NCBI GenBank assembly: GCA_944391255.1
Contig: CALXSW010000218.1
Coordinates: forward strand, 1 to 10,686
From: an uncultured Clostridia bacterium
GTDB taxonomy: Bacteria > Bacillota > Clostridia > UBA1381
Reading direction: 5' to 3'
DNA length: 10,686 bases
Every line of letters begins with the position of its first letter. The stretch's first letter is position 1. The notes beneath the pieces are model-generated. The model saw nothing but the letters and a program-made list of their open reading frames with translations, had not been told where the DNA came from and ran no database searches. The position numbers and the translations under genes were made by a program. Positions 1 through 7,019 of the stretch are shown one piece after another.

Positions 1-899
1 GACGCGTGTATTTCAGCTCCGCCTTCAACGAGAACACTGTCTATTTTCCTGTTTCCCAGTTCTTTAAAGAGTTGTTTTAGATCAACACGGTTTTCTACTG
101 TTCTGCCAGTGATTATTACATCTGCGCCCATATTTTTGATCATATCTATTTTTTTGACATCTTCCGATACAGTCGCAATAATTACCGGTATTTCGGATGC
201 AGTTTTTAAGATACGGCAGTCAAGCGGTATTCTGAGATGACTGTCGCATATAATGCGTATTGGATCTGACGGATCGTCACATCTGCAGTTAAGCATAGGA
301 TCATCCGCGATAACCGTATTTACTCCAACCATTATACCGGCAACACGTTTGCGTGTATAGTGAGTATGTTTTCTCGCTGTTTCGCCTGTTATCCATTTTG
401 AATCACCGGTAAATGAAGCAGTTCTTCCATCGATAGACATCGCCGCCTTCATTATCGTATAAGGCATACCAGTGCTTATGAAATGAAAAAAAATAGGATT
501 TAATTTATCGCATTCTTCACGCATTACTTCATATTTAGCGTTTATTCCGTGTTCTTTAAGTATTTCAGCGCTTTTTCCTGCGACCAGAGGATTTGGATCA
601 TATGAGCCTACAAACACATTTTTTATACCGGCAGCTATAAGCGCGTCTGTGCATGGAGGCTGCTTACCATGATGACAGCATGGCTCTAATGTGACATAAA
701 TATCAGCGCCTGACGGATCATCAACGCAGTTTTTAAGAGCATTTCTCTCCGCATGGAGATCACCATATTTCTGATGATATCCCTCTCCTATTATTCTGTC
801 GTTTTTGACTATTACAGCGCCAACAAGAGGATTTGGATTTGTAAATCCTTCACCTTTTTTTGCAAGCTCTATAGCGCGTTCCATATATTTAAGTTCCAT
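1..899 (-). CDS. ribD: Riboflavin biosynthesis bifunctional deaminase/reductase RibD, 3' end cut by window edge
   Basis: RibD carries out two early cytosolic steps of riboflavin synthesis: deamination of the diaminopyrimidine ribosyl phosphate, then NADPH-dependent reduction of its ribose. The visible 299 codons begin at ATG 899-897. The N-terminal zinc deaminase domain shows NPNPLVGAV (21-29), the catalytic H49-A-E51 and the zinc ligands P73-C74 and P82-C83, at the spacing of known RibD proteins. The reductase domain starts near residue 145 with MKAAMSIDGR, followed by WITG and then LVEGGAEIHA at the window edge; about 60-80 residues should be missing. The start is supported by a GAGG ribosome site at 912-909, nine bases upstream, which lies inside the 3' arm of the riboswitch terminator. 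The gene has its own promoter and FMN riboswitch and probably heads a rib operon outside the window. The family call is secure. Confidence 0.96.
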   Translation of the reverse strand, partial: MELKYMERAIELAKKGEGFTNPNPLVGAVIVKNDRIIGEGYHQKYGDLHAERNALKNCVDDPSGADIYVTLEPCCHHGKQPPCTDALIAAGIKNVFVGSYDPNPLVAGKSAEILKEHGINAKYEVMREECDKLNPIFFHFISTGMPYTIMKAAMSIDGRTASFTGDSKWITGETARKHTHYTRKRVAGIMVGVNTVIADDPMLNCRCDDPSDPIRIICDSHLRIPLDCRILKTASEIPVIIATVSEDVKKIDMIKNMGADVIITGRTVENRVDLKQLFKELGNRKIDSVLVEGGAEIHA

Positions 900-931
900 A
901 AAAAAATACCTCGATTTCTATCTCGAGGTAT
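900..931 (-). terminator. Intrinsic terminator of the FMN riboswitch, abutting the ribD start codon
   Basis: On the minus strand, nine bases at 931-923 pair perfectly with 914-906 (core TACCTCGA / TCGAGGTA) around an 8-nt loop. Seven U residues (906-900) follow, and ATG starts at the very next base. The 3' arm contains the GAGG ribosome site (912-909), so the folded hairpin would both end transcription and hide the site. As the expression platform of the riboswitch it should form when FMN is bound. Confidence 0.88.
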
Positions 932-943
932 CAAAAAAGAAGA

Positions 944-1070
944 TATCTTCTCTCATCCGGACTTTACCGTCGGTTTCCGAATTACACGGAATCAGCCTTG
1001 CGGCTCACGGACTTATGACAAAACTACTGTCAATCACCGTCGGTTATGAATTTCACAATACCCCGAAGAA
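944..1070 (-). promoter_or_regulatory. FMN riboswitch aptamer (RFN element) controlling ribD
   Basis: The RNA sensor binds flavin mononucleotide and shuts off riboflavin genes. Conserved RFN blocks appear in order on the minus strand: CTTCGGGG (1068-1061), GTGAAATTCATAACCGACGG (about 1056-1037), a P3 arm around 1036-1009, GTGAGCC, GATTCCGTG, then ACCGACGGTAAAGTCC and GGATGAGAGAAGA (958-946). The closing P1 helix pairs UCUUC near 1069-1065 with GAAGA at 950-946. The terminator lies 13 bases downstream. A plausible antiterminator joins 1067-1056 to 933-922: twelve contiguous pairs, four of them G-U, which would break both P1 and the terminator stem. The aptamer call rests on sequence blocks; the antiterminator is my inference. 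Confidence 0.95.
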
Positions 1071-1094
1071 TCAAATATGCTTTATGATGTTTTT

Positions 1095-1123
1095 AGTATA
1101 GCACAATGCAATTATTTTGTCAA
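1095..1123 (-). promoter_or_regulatory. Sigma-A-type promoter of ribD, overlapping the end of the FkbH-like gene
   Basis: Minus strand TTGACA (1123-1118), a 17-bp spacer and TATACT (1100-1095): a full consensus -35, optimal spacing and a one-mismatch -10. The start point would be near 1088, giving a leader of about 190 nt that holds the whole riboswitch. The -35 box lies within the last codons (Leu-Thr) of the upstream FkbH-like gene. Confidence 0.87.
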
Positions 1124-2140
1124 GTCTTCGACCTCGAAATAATCAGGAAAATCCTTGGATCCATCAGATGTGTATTCCAAAAGAACATCTCCGTCATTAT
1201 CTTCAAGCTCGTCAAAACCCATGATCTTATATGTGATATACATTATTCTGTTTCTATCTGTTGTCTTAAATTCTGCGAACATACGCTTATTCAATCTTTC
1301 CTTAAGCTTTGAAAGATATATAAGTATAGCTGATCCAACACCGCGTGACATCACTCTGCAGCTCATAAGCAGCAGCTTAATTCTAAGCGTGTCTGTATTT
1401 TCAACGAGAATAAGGCCTATTTTGCCATAATCACCGTACTTGTCTGTCAGCTGTGCTATCAAAAAAATATGATTATCTGAAGCTATAAACTGTTTCAACT
1501 CGTCATATGAATATGTGTAACCTGTTGAATTGAGCTGATGAGTTCTGACTGTGAGTTCATAAGCTCTCTGAAGATCATGCTCTGTGACAGGAGCGATCGT
1601 GAGCTTCATTCCAAGACTTCTTAAAAATTCGGTGTTATCGCCTGTAAACTCAGCCTCATCTTGTTTCCTTTTGCTGTCAGCAATATACATAAGTCTTCTG
1701 TTGCGTGTGTCTTCAGTGATAAATTTAGGTATGAAACGCTCATCATCAAGTATTTTATCTGTATCACACGCATCTATCACCATTATACGCTTATCAGCCG
1801 TAAGCACCTCTTCACGCTCAAATTCTGAATCATCAATAAACGCAAATGAATCAATGCCCAGATTGATATTTTCTGCAATTTTCTTTACCGCTTCGCTTTT
1901 CGGATTCCAGTTTATCTGTGGGTACAGAAAATATTCAGCAACACCCAGTTCTTCAAGCTTTTTATACGCATCTTCAAAGTTGTTTTTACTTGCGACTGAC
2001 TGAAGGATACCGCGCTCATCAAGTGTTTTTATAATATCGATTATTCCGTCACGCAGCTGAACATCATCGCCTTCTGTCAGAATACCGTCCCAAAGCGTGT
2101 TGTCCAGATCCCAGACAACACATTTTATTTTTTGTTCCAT
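1112..2140 (-). CDS. FkbH-like HAD-IIIC family protein (carrier-protein loading enzyme candidate)
   Basis: This 342-aa protein has an N-terminal HAD domain and a C-terminal GNAT-like part. HAD motifs are intact: D11-L-D13-N-T15, S51-K52-N53, K81 in NPKS, and D103-D104 in FIDDSEFER. Residues about 178-342 resemble the acyltransferase-like half of FkbH (HQLNSTGY at 201-208; SCRVMSRGVGSAIL at 260-273). Characterised FkbH homologues in polyketide and tetronate pathways take 1,3-bisphosphoglycerate, remove its phosphate and load the glyceryl unit onto an ACP. Length fits standalone FkbH proteins. A GGGAGA ribosome site sits 8 nt before ATG 2140. It is the last gene of the operon, 20 bp after an ACP gene, its natural partner. 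No polyketide synthase is nearby, so a role in envelope polymer decoration is inferred; the exact acyl group is unknown. Confidence 0.9.
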   Translation of the reverse strand: MEQKIKCVVWDLDNTLWDGILTEGDDVQLRDGIIDIIKTLDERGILQSVASKNNFEDAYKKLEELGVAEYFLYPQINWNPKSEAVKKIAENINLGIDSFAFIDDSEFEREEVLTADKRIMVIDACDTDKILDDERFIPKFITEDTRNRRLMYIADSKRKQDEAEFTGDNTEFLRSLGMKLTIAPVTEHDLQRAYELTVRTHQLNSTGYTYSYDELKQFIASDNHIFLIAQLTDKYGDYGKIGLILVENTDTLRIKLLLMSCRVMSRGVGSAILIYLSKLKERLNKRMFAEFKTTDRNRIMYITYKIMGFDELEDNDGDVLLEYTSDGSKDFPDYFEVEDLTK

Positions 2141-2160
2141 AACTCTGATCTCCCGGAAAA

Positions 2161-2388
2161 TTACAAATACTTTTCAACAACAGCAGCCATATTATTTATT
2201 GTCTTAAAGTTTTTTTCTGTTATGTCCTTATTCTTTATCTTGATTTTAAATTCCTTTTCAAGAAACATAACGACTTCAAGCGCAAACAGCGAATTTACAT
2301 ATCCGCCCTTAAAAAGATCTGTTTCATTCGTTATATCATTGATTCCTTTTCCGTTAAAAAATCCCATTATTCTTTCTTGTGTAGTCAT
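2161..2388 (-). CDS. Acyl carrier protein (standalone, operon-specific)
   Basis: This 75-aa protein has the size and layout of an acyl carrier protein. An acidic/hydrophobic helix I is followed by the attachment segment GGYVNSLFALEVVMFLE (28-44), and the C-terminal part ends in a helix (NNMAAVVEKYL). Serine 33 is the expected 4'-phosphopantetheine site; the usual Asp before it is Asn (NSL instead of DSL), a variant also seen in specialised carrier proteins. The net charge looks less acidic than fatty-acid ACPs because of many lysines in 45-62. A strong AAAGGAGA site lies 6 nt before ATG 2388. It is flanked at 18 and 20 bp by the SGNH/deacetylase and FkbH-like genes, so it most likely carries the acyl group loaded by the latter and used by the MBOAT protein, as DltC does for DltB. 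Confidence 0.92.
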   Translation of the reverse strand: MTTQERIMGFFNGKGINDITNETDLFKGGYVNSLFALEVVMFLEKEFKIKIKNKDITEKNFKTINNMAAVVEKYL

Positions 2389-2406
2389 AATTCTTCTCCT
2401 TTCATA

Positions 2407-4236
2407 TCAATAACCATTTAATTTTTCTGTTAATATTTCACCTGACATATCAGGATAAACACCTATTCTTTTAAGATTATAAAGTGACTGAGGAATACCT
2501 TTTATTATTTCGCTGACACCGTTTTCTGTAGTTACAGTTGATGTTATTTCCGTTTTTCCTATAACAGCATCAGTAAGTCGAGAATGTATTCCATTCGGGT
2601 ATGACAGCGTGCTAATAATATTACCGTTGATCTGAGACAGGAGTTCCGACTCCCTGTTCAGATCTTCAATAAACATATAGGCAAATTCAGCATCTGATTC
2701 ACCGTCCAATTTTGAAGCGCCGTCTCTGTATTCAGCATCCCAGCCTTTAACTCTATGAAGATCATATGTGTGACTCTGAATAGAGATCAGTCCGCTGTCA
2801 AACATTTCCTGAGCCTGAGCTATTGAAAAATGAGGACGTATACTGTTTCCTGTGTCCTTATATGTGTCAGAACCCATTGTGCAGCCAACTGAAAAAATAG
2901 TAGCTTTCATTCCATATTTTTGCAAAATCGGATATGCGTATTCATAATTTGAAAGATATCCGTCATCAAATGTTATTATAACACTTCTCTCCGGAAGATC
3001 CCAGCCATATCGCACATAATTGTTGATATCATCAAAAGTCAACGAGGAATATCCAGCGTTATACATCGCGCTTATTTGCTCTTCAAATAATTCTGGCGTT
3101 ATTGTATTGCCGTTCCCTTCCTCATAGCCTATTTCATGATACATCAGTATAGGAATATTATCAGAATTATTTATTTCGCTCACGCGCGGAGAAAACGATT
3201 CTCGCGCATATGAATACGCATTTTCCGCTGTCGTTAAGTGTCCGAAGCCTTCCGGTATATATATGCTGTCGTCATTAAATATCTTTGCTAATACCATATC
3301 TCCGACACAATTTCTAAAATGAGCATCATCATAAAAATACCTTGCATCATTGCTCACAGGAGAATATCCGCTGAAATCGTATATATCGCATACAGTAGCG
3401 AGCTTTTGCCAGTACTCGCACAGATCCTCATAGACGTAATCTTCAAGCTCTGTTTCATAAATCGGAGACGCGATCACCTTCAGGTCGATCCCCCTGCTGT
3501 CACAAAGCTCTTTCACAGCTCTGACCGATTCAACTGCTTTATCTATATTTTCACCGTGTCTGTTGTCCTCGCGGTAAAGAAAAAATTCCGGATTTGAATC
3601 GAGAAATTCGTACAGACCTGATATTGTTTCCGTATCTCGCACAGTTTTGTTATATACTCCTGTTTCAGGAATGAAAACATCATCGGCAGTAGGTAAATAA
3701 TCTCTTTTTTCATATGCGTCAAGCTTATCTATAGAATACTGAGGATTTAAGAGCGCATACTTTAAATAAAAGAGTAGATCGCTTTCATCTGTAAGCTTTG
3801 CGTGAAGATTTCCCTTTGTAGGATCATCCTCATAATCATATTTGAACATCTCCTCAATTCCTATATTGAGAATAAGATTTTTCACTTCGTAATTGTTTAT
3901 AAGATATTCGGCTGTTTTCTCTGCATCATACAGATCGCCGCCATACATTATCATATTGTAAAAGCTTGAGCCTGGATAATATTTATTAAGCGTATCAACA
4001 GAATACGAGCTTGTTTTTGAGCTGCCGATTATATATGAATCATATTTGTCATGGTTTTTATCTATATAAGCTATTTTAGCTATTCTTGGATTTTGCGTCA
4101 TATCATACGCATACCAGTCAAGCAGCTTGTCACCGAACACGCCGAACGGATCGACCGCAATATTAAACCCTGCGAGAACAGCCAAAAAGAACAGCAGAGA
4201 ACATATGAATACAGTTATATACCTGCTAAGCTTCAA
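2407..4236 (-). CDS. Exported SGNH/DltD-like domain fused to a NodB-type polysaccharide deacetylase
   Basis: This 609-aa protein has an N-terminal membrane segment (about 6-27) that should anchor it outside the cell. Residues 28-330 look like the SGNH-like partner proteins of MBOAT acyltransferases (AlgJ/DltD type): DPFG (29-32), IIGSSKTSS with a candidate nucleophile at Ser72 or Ser73, and the late DDAHF block with D303 and H306. Residues 360-609 are a polysaccharide deacetylase domain: ILMYHEIG (363-370), TFDDGY with metal-binding D424-D425, SHTYDLH with H489 and H494, and LSYPNG (544-549). The set resembles the PgaB/IcaB branch that deacetylates poly-N-acetylglucosamine. Translation starts at TTG 4236: an AAAGGTGG site lies 9 nt upstream and an in-frame stop at 4245-4243 excludes anything earlier. 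It sits between the MBOAT and ACP genes, implying action on the same glycan. Substrate unknown. Confidence 0.88.
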   Translation of the reverse strand: MKLSRYITVFICSLLFFLAVLAGFNIAVDPFGVFGDKLLDWYAYDMTQNPRIAKIAYIDKNHDKYDSYIIGSSKTSSYSVDTLNKYYPGSSFYNMIMYGGDLYDAEKTAEYLINNYEVKNLILNIGIEEMFKYDYEDDPTKGNLHAKLTDESDLLFYLKYALLNPQYSIDKLDAYEKRDYLPTADDVFIPETGVYNKTVRDTETISGLYEFLDSNPEFFLYREDNRHGENIDKAVESVRAVKELCDSRGIDLKVIASPIYETELEDYVYEDLCEYWQKLATVCDIYDFSGYSPVSNDARYFYDDAHFRNCVGDMVLAKIFNDDSIYIPEGFGHLTTAENAYSYARESFSPRVSEINNSDNIPILMYHEIGYEEGNGNTITPELFEEQISAMYNAGYSSLTFDDINNYVRYGWDLPERSVIITFDDGYLSNYEYAYPILQKYGMKATIFSVGCTMGSDTYKDTGNSIRPHFSIAQAQEMFDSGLISIQSHTYDLHRVKGWDAEYRDGASKLDGESDAEFAYMFIEDLNRESELLSQINGNIISTLSYPNGIHSRLTDAVIGKTEITSTVTTENGVSEIIKGIPQSLYNLKRIGVYPDMSGEILTEKLNGY

Positions 4237-4245
4237 TGACGCTTA

Positions 4246-4253
4246 CCACCTTT
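4246..4253 (-). promoter_or_regulatory. Ribosome binding site that fixes a TTG start
   Basis: Minus strand AAAGGTGG (4253-4246) lies 9 nt before TTG at 4236. The in-frame codon at 4245-4243 is TAA, and no ATG or GTG occurs between it and TTG, so TTG is the only start giving the complete N-terminal membrane segment. Confidence 0.75.
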
Positions 4254-4284
4254 CTATCAGAATTGGAATCTATCAGAATTGGAA
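4253..4284 (-). repeat. Perfect 16-bp tandem duplication at the MBOAT gene 3' end
   Basis: The minus-strand unit TTCCAATTCTGATAGA occurs twice back to back (4284-4269 and 4268-4253) without mismatch. The first copy encodes the last residues and stop of the MBOAT gene (Phe-Gln-Phe-stop). The second is noncoding and ends at the ribosome site of the next gene. Sixteen is not a multiple of three, but the stop in the first copy keeps the protein end unchanged. It looks like a recent slippage duplication. Confidence 0.9.
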
Positions 4285-5682
4285 ATAGAGAAAATTAGAA
4301 ACTCCTGACATGCACAAAAGCGACACTGCCATAAGCATACCAGCAAACATCGCATGATATGGTCGAGGTTTAAAATTATCCGCTATTTCGCTGTTGTTTT
4401 TAAAACCGAATATAATAACAGCTCCCACAGCAAGAAGAAGCAGCATTCCGCGATATTCGTCTACATATGATGTTATCTGCAAAACAAGTTCATTCAACGG
4501 TATCGGTGTGAACATTATTTTATATACCTGCAGCGCCTGCGTGGTAGACAGCGCATCAAAAAGCACTCTTACAAGCATTGAAAAGAAAAATGTCAATGCC
4601 CATGCGATCGGGAATGGCAGTTTTTTTCTGTATAACGTCATAAGATTTGCCACACACACAAATATACCATTGGCAAGTCCCCAAAATATATAATGCCAAC
4701 CTGCTCCGTGCCAAATACCCGAAACAATAAATGTCACAAGCGTTGCGTACACGAGCTTTATTTTGCCGTTTCCAAAATGAAATATATTTTTAAAGACATT
4801 GTTTTCAAGAAAATTTGACACTGTGATATTCCATCTCCGCCAGAAATCCGCAAAATTCCGCGCCTTGTACGGCGAATTAAAGTTCTGTGGAAGCTCGATA
4901 TTAAAGAATCTTCCCAATCCGAGCGCCATATCTATATAACCTGAAAAATCAAAGTAATACGCGAATGTATATGCGAGAACAGCGCTCCATGATTCCACAA
5001 GATTACCTAAATCAGCCGAGTTATAATACGCTGTTGCATGCGTTATCATAGGATCTGCCATAACTATTTTTTTAAAGCAGCCTATTGAAAACAGCAGTAT
5101 GCCGAGCATTATATTTTTCTTATCGACCGCAAACAGATTTTCTTTAGTCAGCTGCGGAATTATATCGTCGTGAGAAACGACAGGTCCTACAATGAGCTTT
5201 GGAAAAAAAGTCACAAATACCATATAGTCTACAAACGAGTGACCTTTTGCATCGCCTTCAAAACTGTCAGCCAGATATGATATAAGCTGAAATGTATAGA
5301 ACGATATACCGAGCGGCAGAATGATATTGAGCATCGAAAAATTTGTGCCAAAAATCATATTAACATTTTCAAAAAAGAAATTGCGATATTTAAAATAAAA
5401 CAATAGTCCAAGATTTTCAGCTACACCAAGTATCATCAACATTACTCGTACAGGTTTTTTTACTCCGTCTTTCTGAAGGTTATGGCTTATTACATAATTA
5501 AACAGCGCTGAAAAAAAGAGTATCGGAAAAAATCTCCAGTCGCCAAAGCCATAAAAAAACAGCGAGGCAACTATAAGCCACATCTTCATAGCGCTGAGCT
5601 TTCTACATTTTTTCAATATAGAATATACGCCGAAAACTATCGGAAAGAATAAAAATATAAATTTATATGATGAAAAAATCAT
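4273..5682 (-). CDS. MBOAT family membrane O-acyltransferase (AlgI/DltB type)
   Basis: This 469-aa polytopic membrane protein has roughly ten or more hydrophobic segments. AlgI/DltB-type signatures are strong: YFDFSGYIDMALGLGRFF (243-260), LPQNFNSPYKARNFADFWRRW (264-284), the catalytic W324-H325-G326 with a second histidine at 330, and a C-terminus FLYFQF. Proteins of this type move an acyl group from an intracellular donor through a membrane pore to an extracellular polymer such as alginate, peptidoglycan or teichoic acid. Translation starts at ATG 5682, with AGGGAA 8 nt upstream. It is the first gene of the operon, 36 bp before the SGNH/deacetylase gene, behind its own promoter. The ACP two genes downstream suggests a DltB-like, carrier-fed reaction rather than simple acetylation. 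The acceptor polymer cannot be read from the sequence. Confidence 0.96.
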   Translation of the reverse strand: MIFSSYKFIFLFFPIVFGVYSILKKCRKLSAMKMWLIVASLFFYGFGDWRFFPILFFSALFNYVISHNLQKDGVKKPVRVMLMILGVAENLGLLFYFKYRNFFFENVNMIFGTNFSMLNIILPLGISFYTFQLISYLADSFEGDAKGHSFVDYMVFVTFFPKLIVGPVVSHDDIIPQLTKENLFAVDKKNIMLGILLFSIGCFKKIVMADPMITHATAYYNSADLGNLVESWSAVLAYTFAYYFDFSGYIDMALGLGRFFNIELPQNFNSPYKARNFADFWRRWNITVSNFLENNVFKNIFHFGNGKIKLVYATLVTFIVSGIWHGAGWHYIFWGLANGIFVCVANLMTLYRKKLPFPIAWALTFFFSMLVRVLFDALSTTQALQVYKIMFTPIPLNELVLQITSYVDEYRGMLLLLAVGAVIIFGFKNNSEIADNFKPRPYHAMFAGMLMAVSLLCMSGVSNFLYFQF

Positions 5683-5725
5683 TACAATACTTCCCTACAT
5701 AATTTAAATTTCTACATACAAATTA

Positions 5726-5754
5726 ATTTTATCATATATAGAACAAAAAGTCAA
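5726..5754 (-). promoter_or_regulatory. Sigma-A-type extended -10 promoter of the MBOAT-ACP-FkbH operon
   Basis: Minus strand TTGACT (5754-5749), a 17-bp spacer ending in TGA, and TAAAAT (5731-5726). The TG one base before the -10 makes it an extended -10 promoter. The start would be near 5719, with a leader of about 37 nt before ATG 5682. I see no operator or riboswitch in so short a leader. Confidence 0.8.
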
Positions 5755-5780
5755 CCTTACAGCCGCAAATTTTTTACATT

Positions 5781-5811
5781 AAAATAGCCGCAAAAAAATA
5801 TTTTCTGCGGC
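5781..5811 (-). terminator. Probable terminator after the MFS gene, with a duplicated 3' arm downstream
   Basis: On the minus strand GCCGCA (5811-5806) pairs with TGCGGC (5792-5787); AAAAT and ATTTT inside can extend the stem across a bulge. TATTTTA follows, a modest U-tract. A second copy of the 3' arm (TTTGCGGCT, 5769-5761) lies about 17 nt further on and could pair with the same 5' arm instead. It sits 12 bp after the MFS stop and before the MBOAT promoter, so it probably separates the two units. Confidence 0.6.
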
Positions 5812-5822
5812 ATGAATATTGA

Positions 5823-7014
5823 TTATCTATTTTGAATTTTACTTCTGATCACACAAATAACAAACACGATCGGAAATATAGTAGATGCTAAAATTCCAAA
5901 AGCTATATTGTTTTCGAAACAGCTTGAAACAAAACCCGAAACCGTAGGTCCTATTGAGCATCCAATATCACCTGCAAGAGCGAGCAGAGCAAACATTGCA
6001 GTTCCCCCATATCGTATAGAATATGAGGCCTTACTGAATGTTCCTGGCCACATTATGCCAACGGATAATCCGCAAATTGCACAGAAAACAAGCCTTATAA
6101 CAGGATATGGGGCAATAGATATTACTATATATGATATAACGCATAAAACCCCGCTTATGAGCATGAACTTGTCAAGGTTCAATCTCTCCCCCCCACTTAC
6201 CATAGAAGGCTCGTGAAACATCCATAAGAACAGTGAATGCCATCGGTCCCGCAAGATCGCCTGCAGCTTTACTTATACCAAGACCGCGTTCAGCGAACAT
6301 TGATGACCATTGAGATACTGTCATTTCGCTTGCGCCTGAACAGAGCATTATAACAATAAATATGAGAAAAGCTCTGTTTGTGACAAGCTGTTTTATACTT
6401 AGTCCTGTTTTATCTTCTGGTATAATATTATTTATAGGAGTTATGCAAAATGCTATACCGTTTATGACTGGTATAAATGCCCACAAGCACGAAAGTATCC
6501 GCCAATTATTTAATCCCCACACTTTAAAAAACAGAGTTGAAAATAATATAACTCCCACCTGTCCCCAGCAGTAAAATGAATGGAGCAGGCTCATAGCTTT
6601 TTCTTTGTTGTCAGTGGGGCAGCTTTCCATTATAGGACTTATCAGCACCTCTATTATTCCACCGCCAACAGCATAAATGATTACAGAGATGAGTATTCCC
6701 AAATATGGATCACTCATAGGATAGGGAAGTACCGCAAGCATCACAAGCCCAAGCGCTGCAAAGATATGCGCTGAAACTATAGATATCCTGTAACCTATTT
6801 TATCTACAAACAAAGCTGACATCATGTCAATAACAAGCTGTACTGCAAAATTTGCAGTAACAAGCATTGTTATTTTTGTGAGAGAAATACTAAACGCATC
6901 TTGTATCGTTATAAACAAAAGAGGTATAAAGTTGTTTATAACAGCCTGAACAACATATCCTGTAAAACACGCTGCTACAGTCGCGTTATAATTTCGTTTC
7001 AGCCTATTAAACAT
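5823..7014 (-). pseudogene. Major facilitator superfamily permease, frameshifted in a run of seven G
   Basis: Two overlapping frames together form one 12-helix MFS transporter. The first (ATG 7014) encodes about 274 good residues, with the motif-A-like loop DKIGYR near 70-75, then runs off to EIEP-stop at 6172. The second continues as GERLNLDKFMLISG and ends at 5823. The break falls in G7 at 6194-6188. Six G would restore YGKWGERLNLDKF, the expected second-half motif A loop, and give an intact 396-aa protein, a normal MFS length. Both halves are otherwise free of stops, so this is a fresh mutation, a reversible slippage or a base-call error. The gene starts 5 nt after the aminotransferase stop with no clear ribosome site, so translational coupling is likely. 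Its substrate cannot be named; its neighbour hints at an amino acid or related acid. Confidence 0.9.
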
Positions 7015-7019
7015 GGCTG

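Noticed and set aside
753..1101. Plus-strand reading frames of about 98 codons across the ribD start and the riboswitch
   Set aside because: They are antisense to ribD and to conserved RNA blocks, lack ribosome sites and resemble no protein family.
1112..2388. Part of a polyketide or tetronate pathway, suggested by FkbH plus ACP
   Set aside because: No ketosynthase, acyltransferase module or tetronate ligase is present; the other operon genes are membrane and wall-glycan enzymes.
1112..5682. A true dlt operon for D-alanylation
   Set aside because: There is no DltA adenylation enzyme. The loading gene is FkbH-like, and the extracellular partner carries a deacetylase domain not found in DltD.
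5823..6254. A separate 143-aa membrane protein starting at 6254
   Set aside because: Its first 28 codons overlap the upstream frame out of register, and the rest is exactly the missing second half of the MFS permease.
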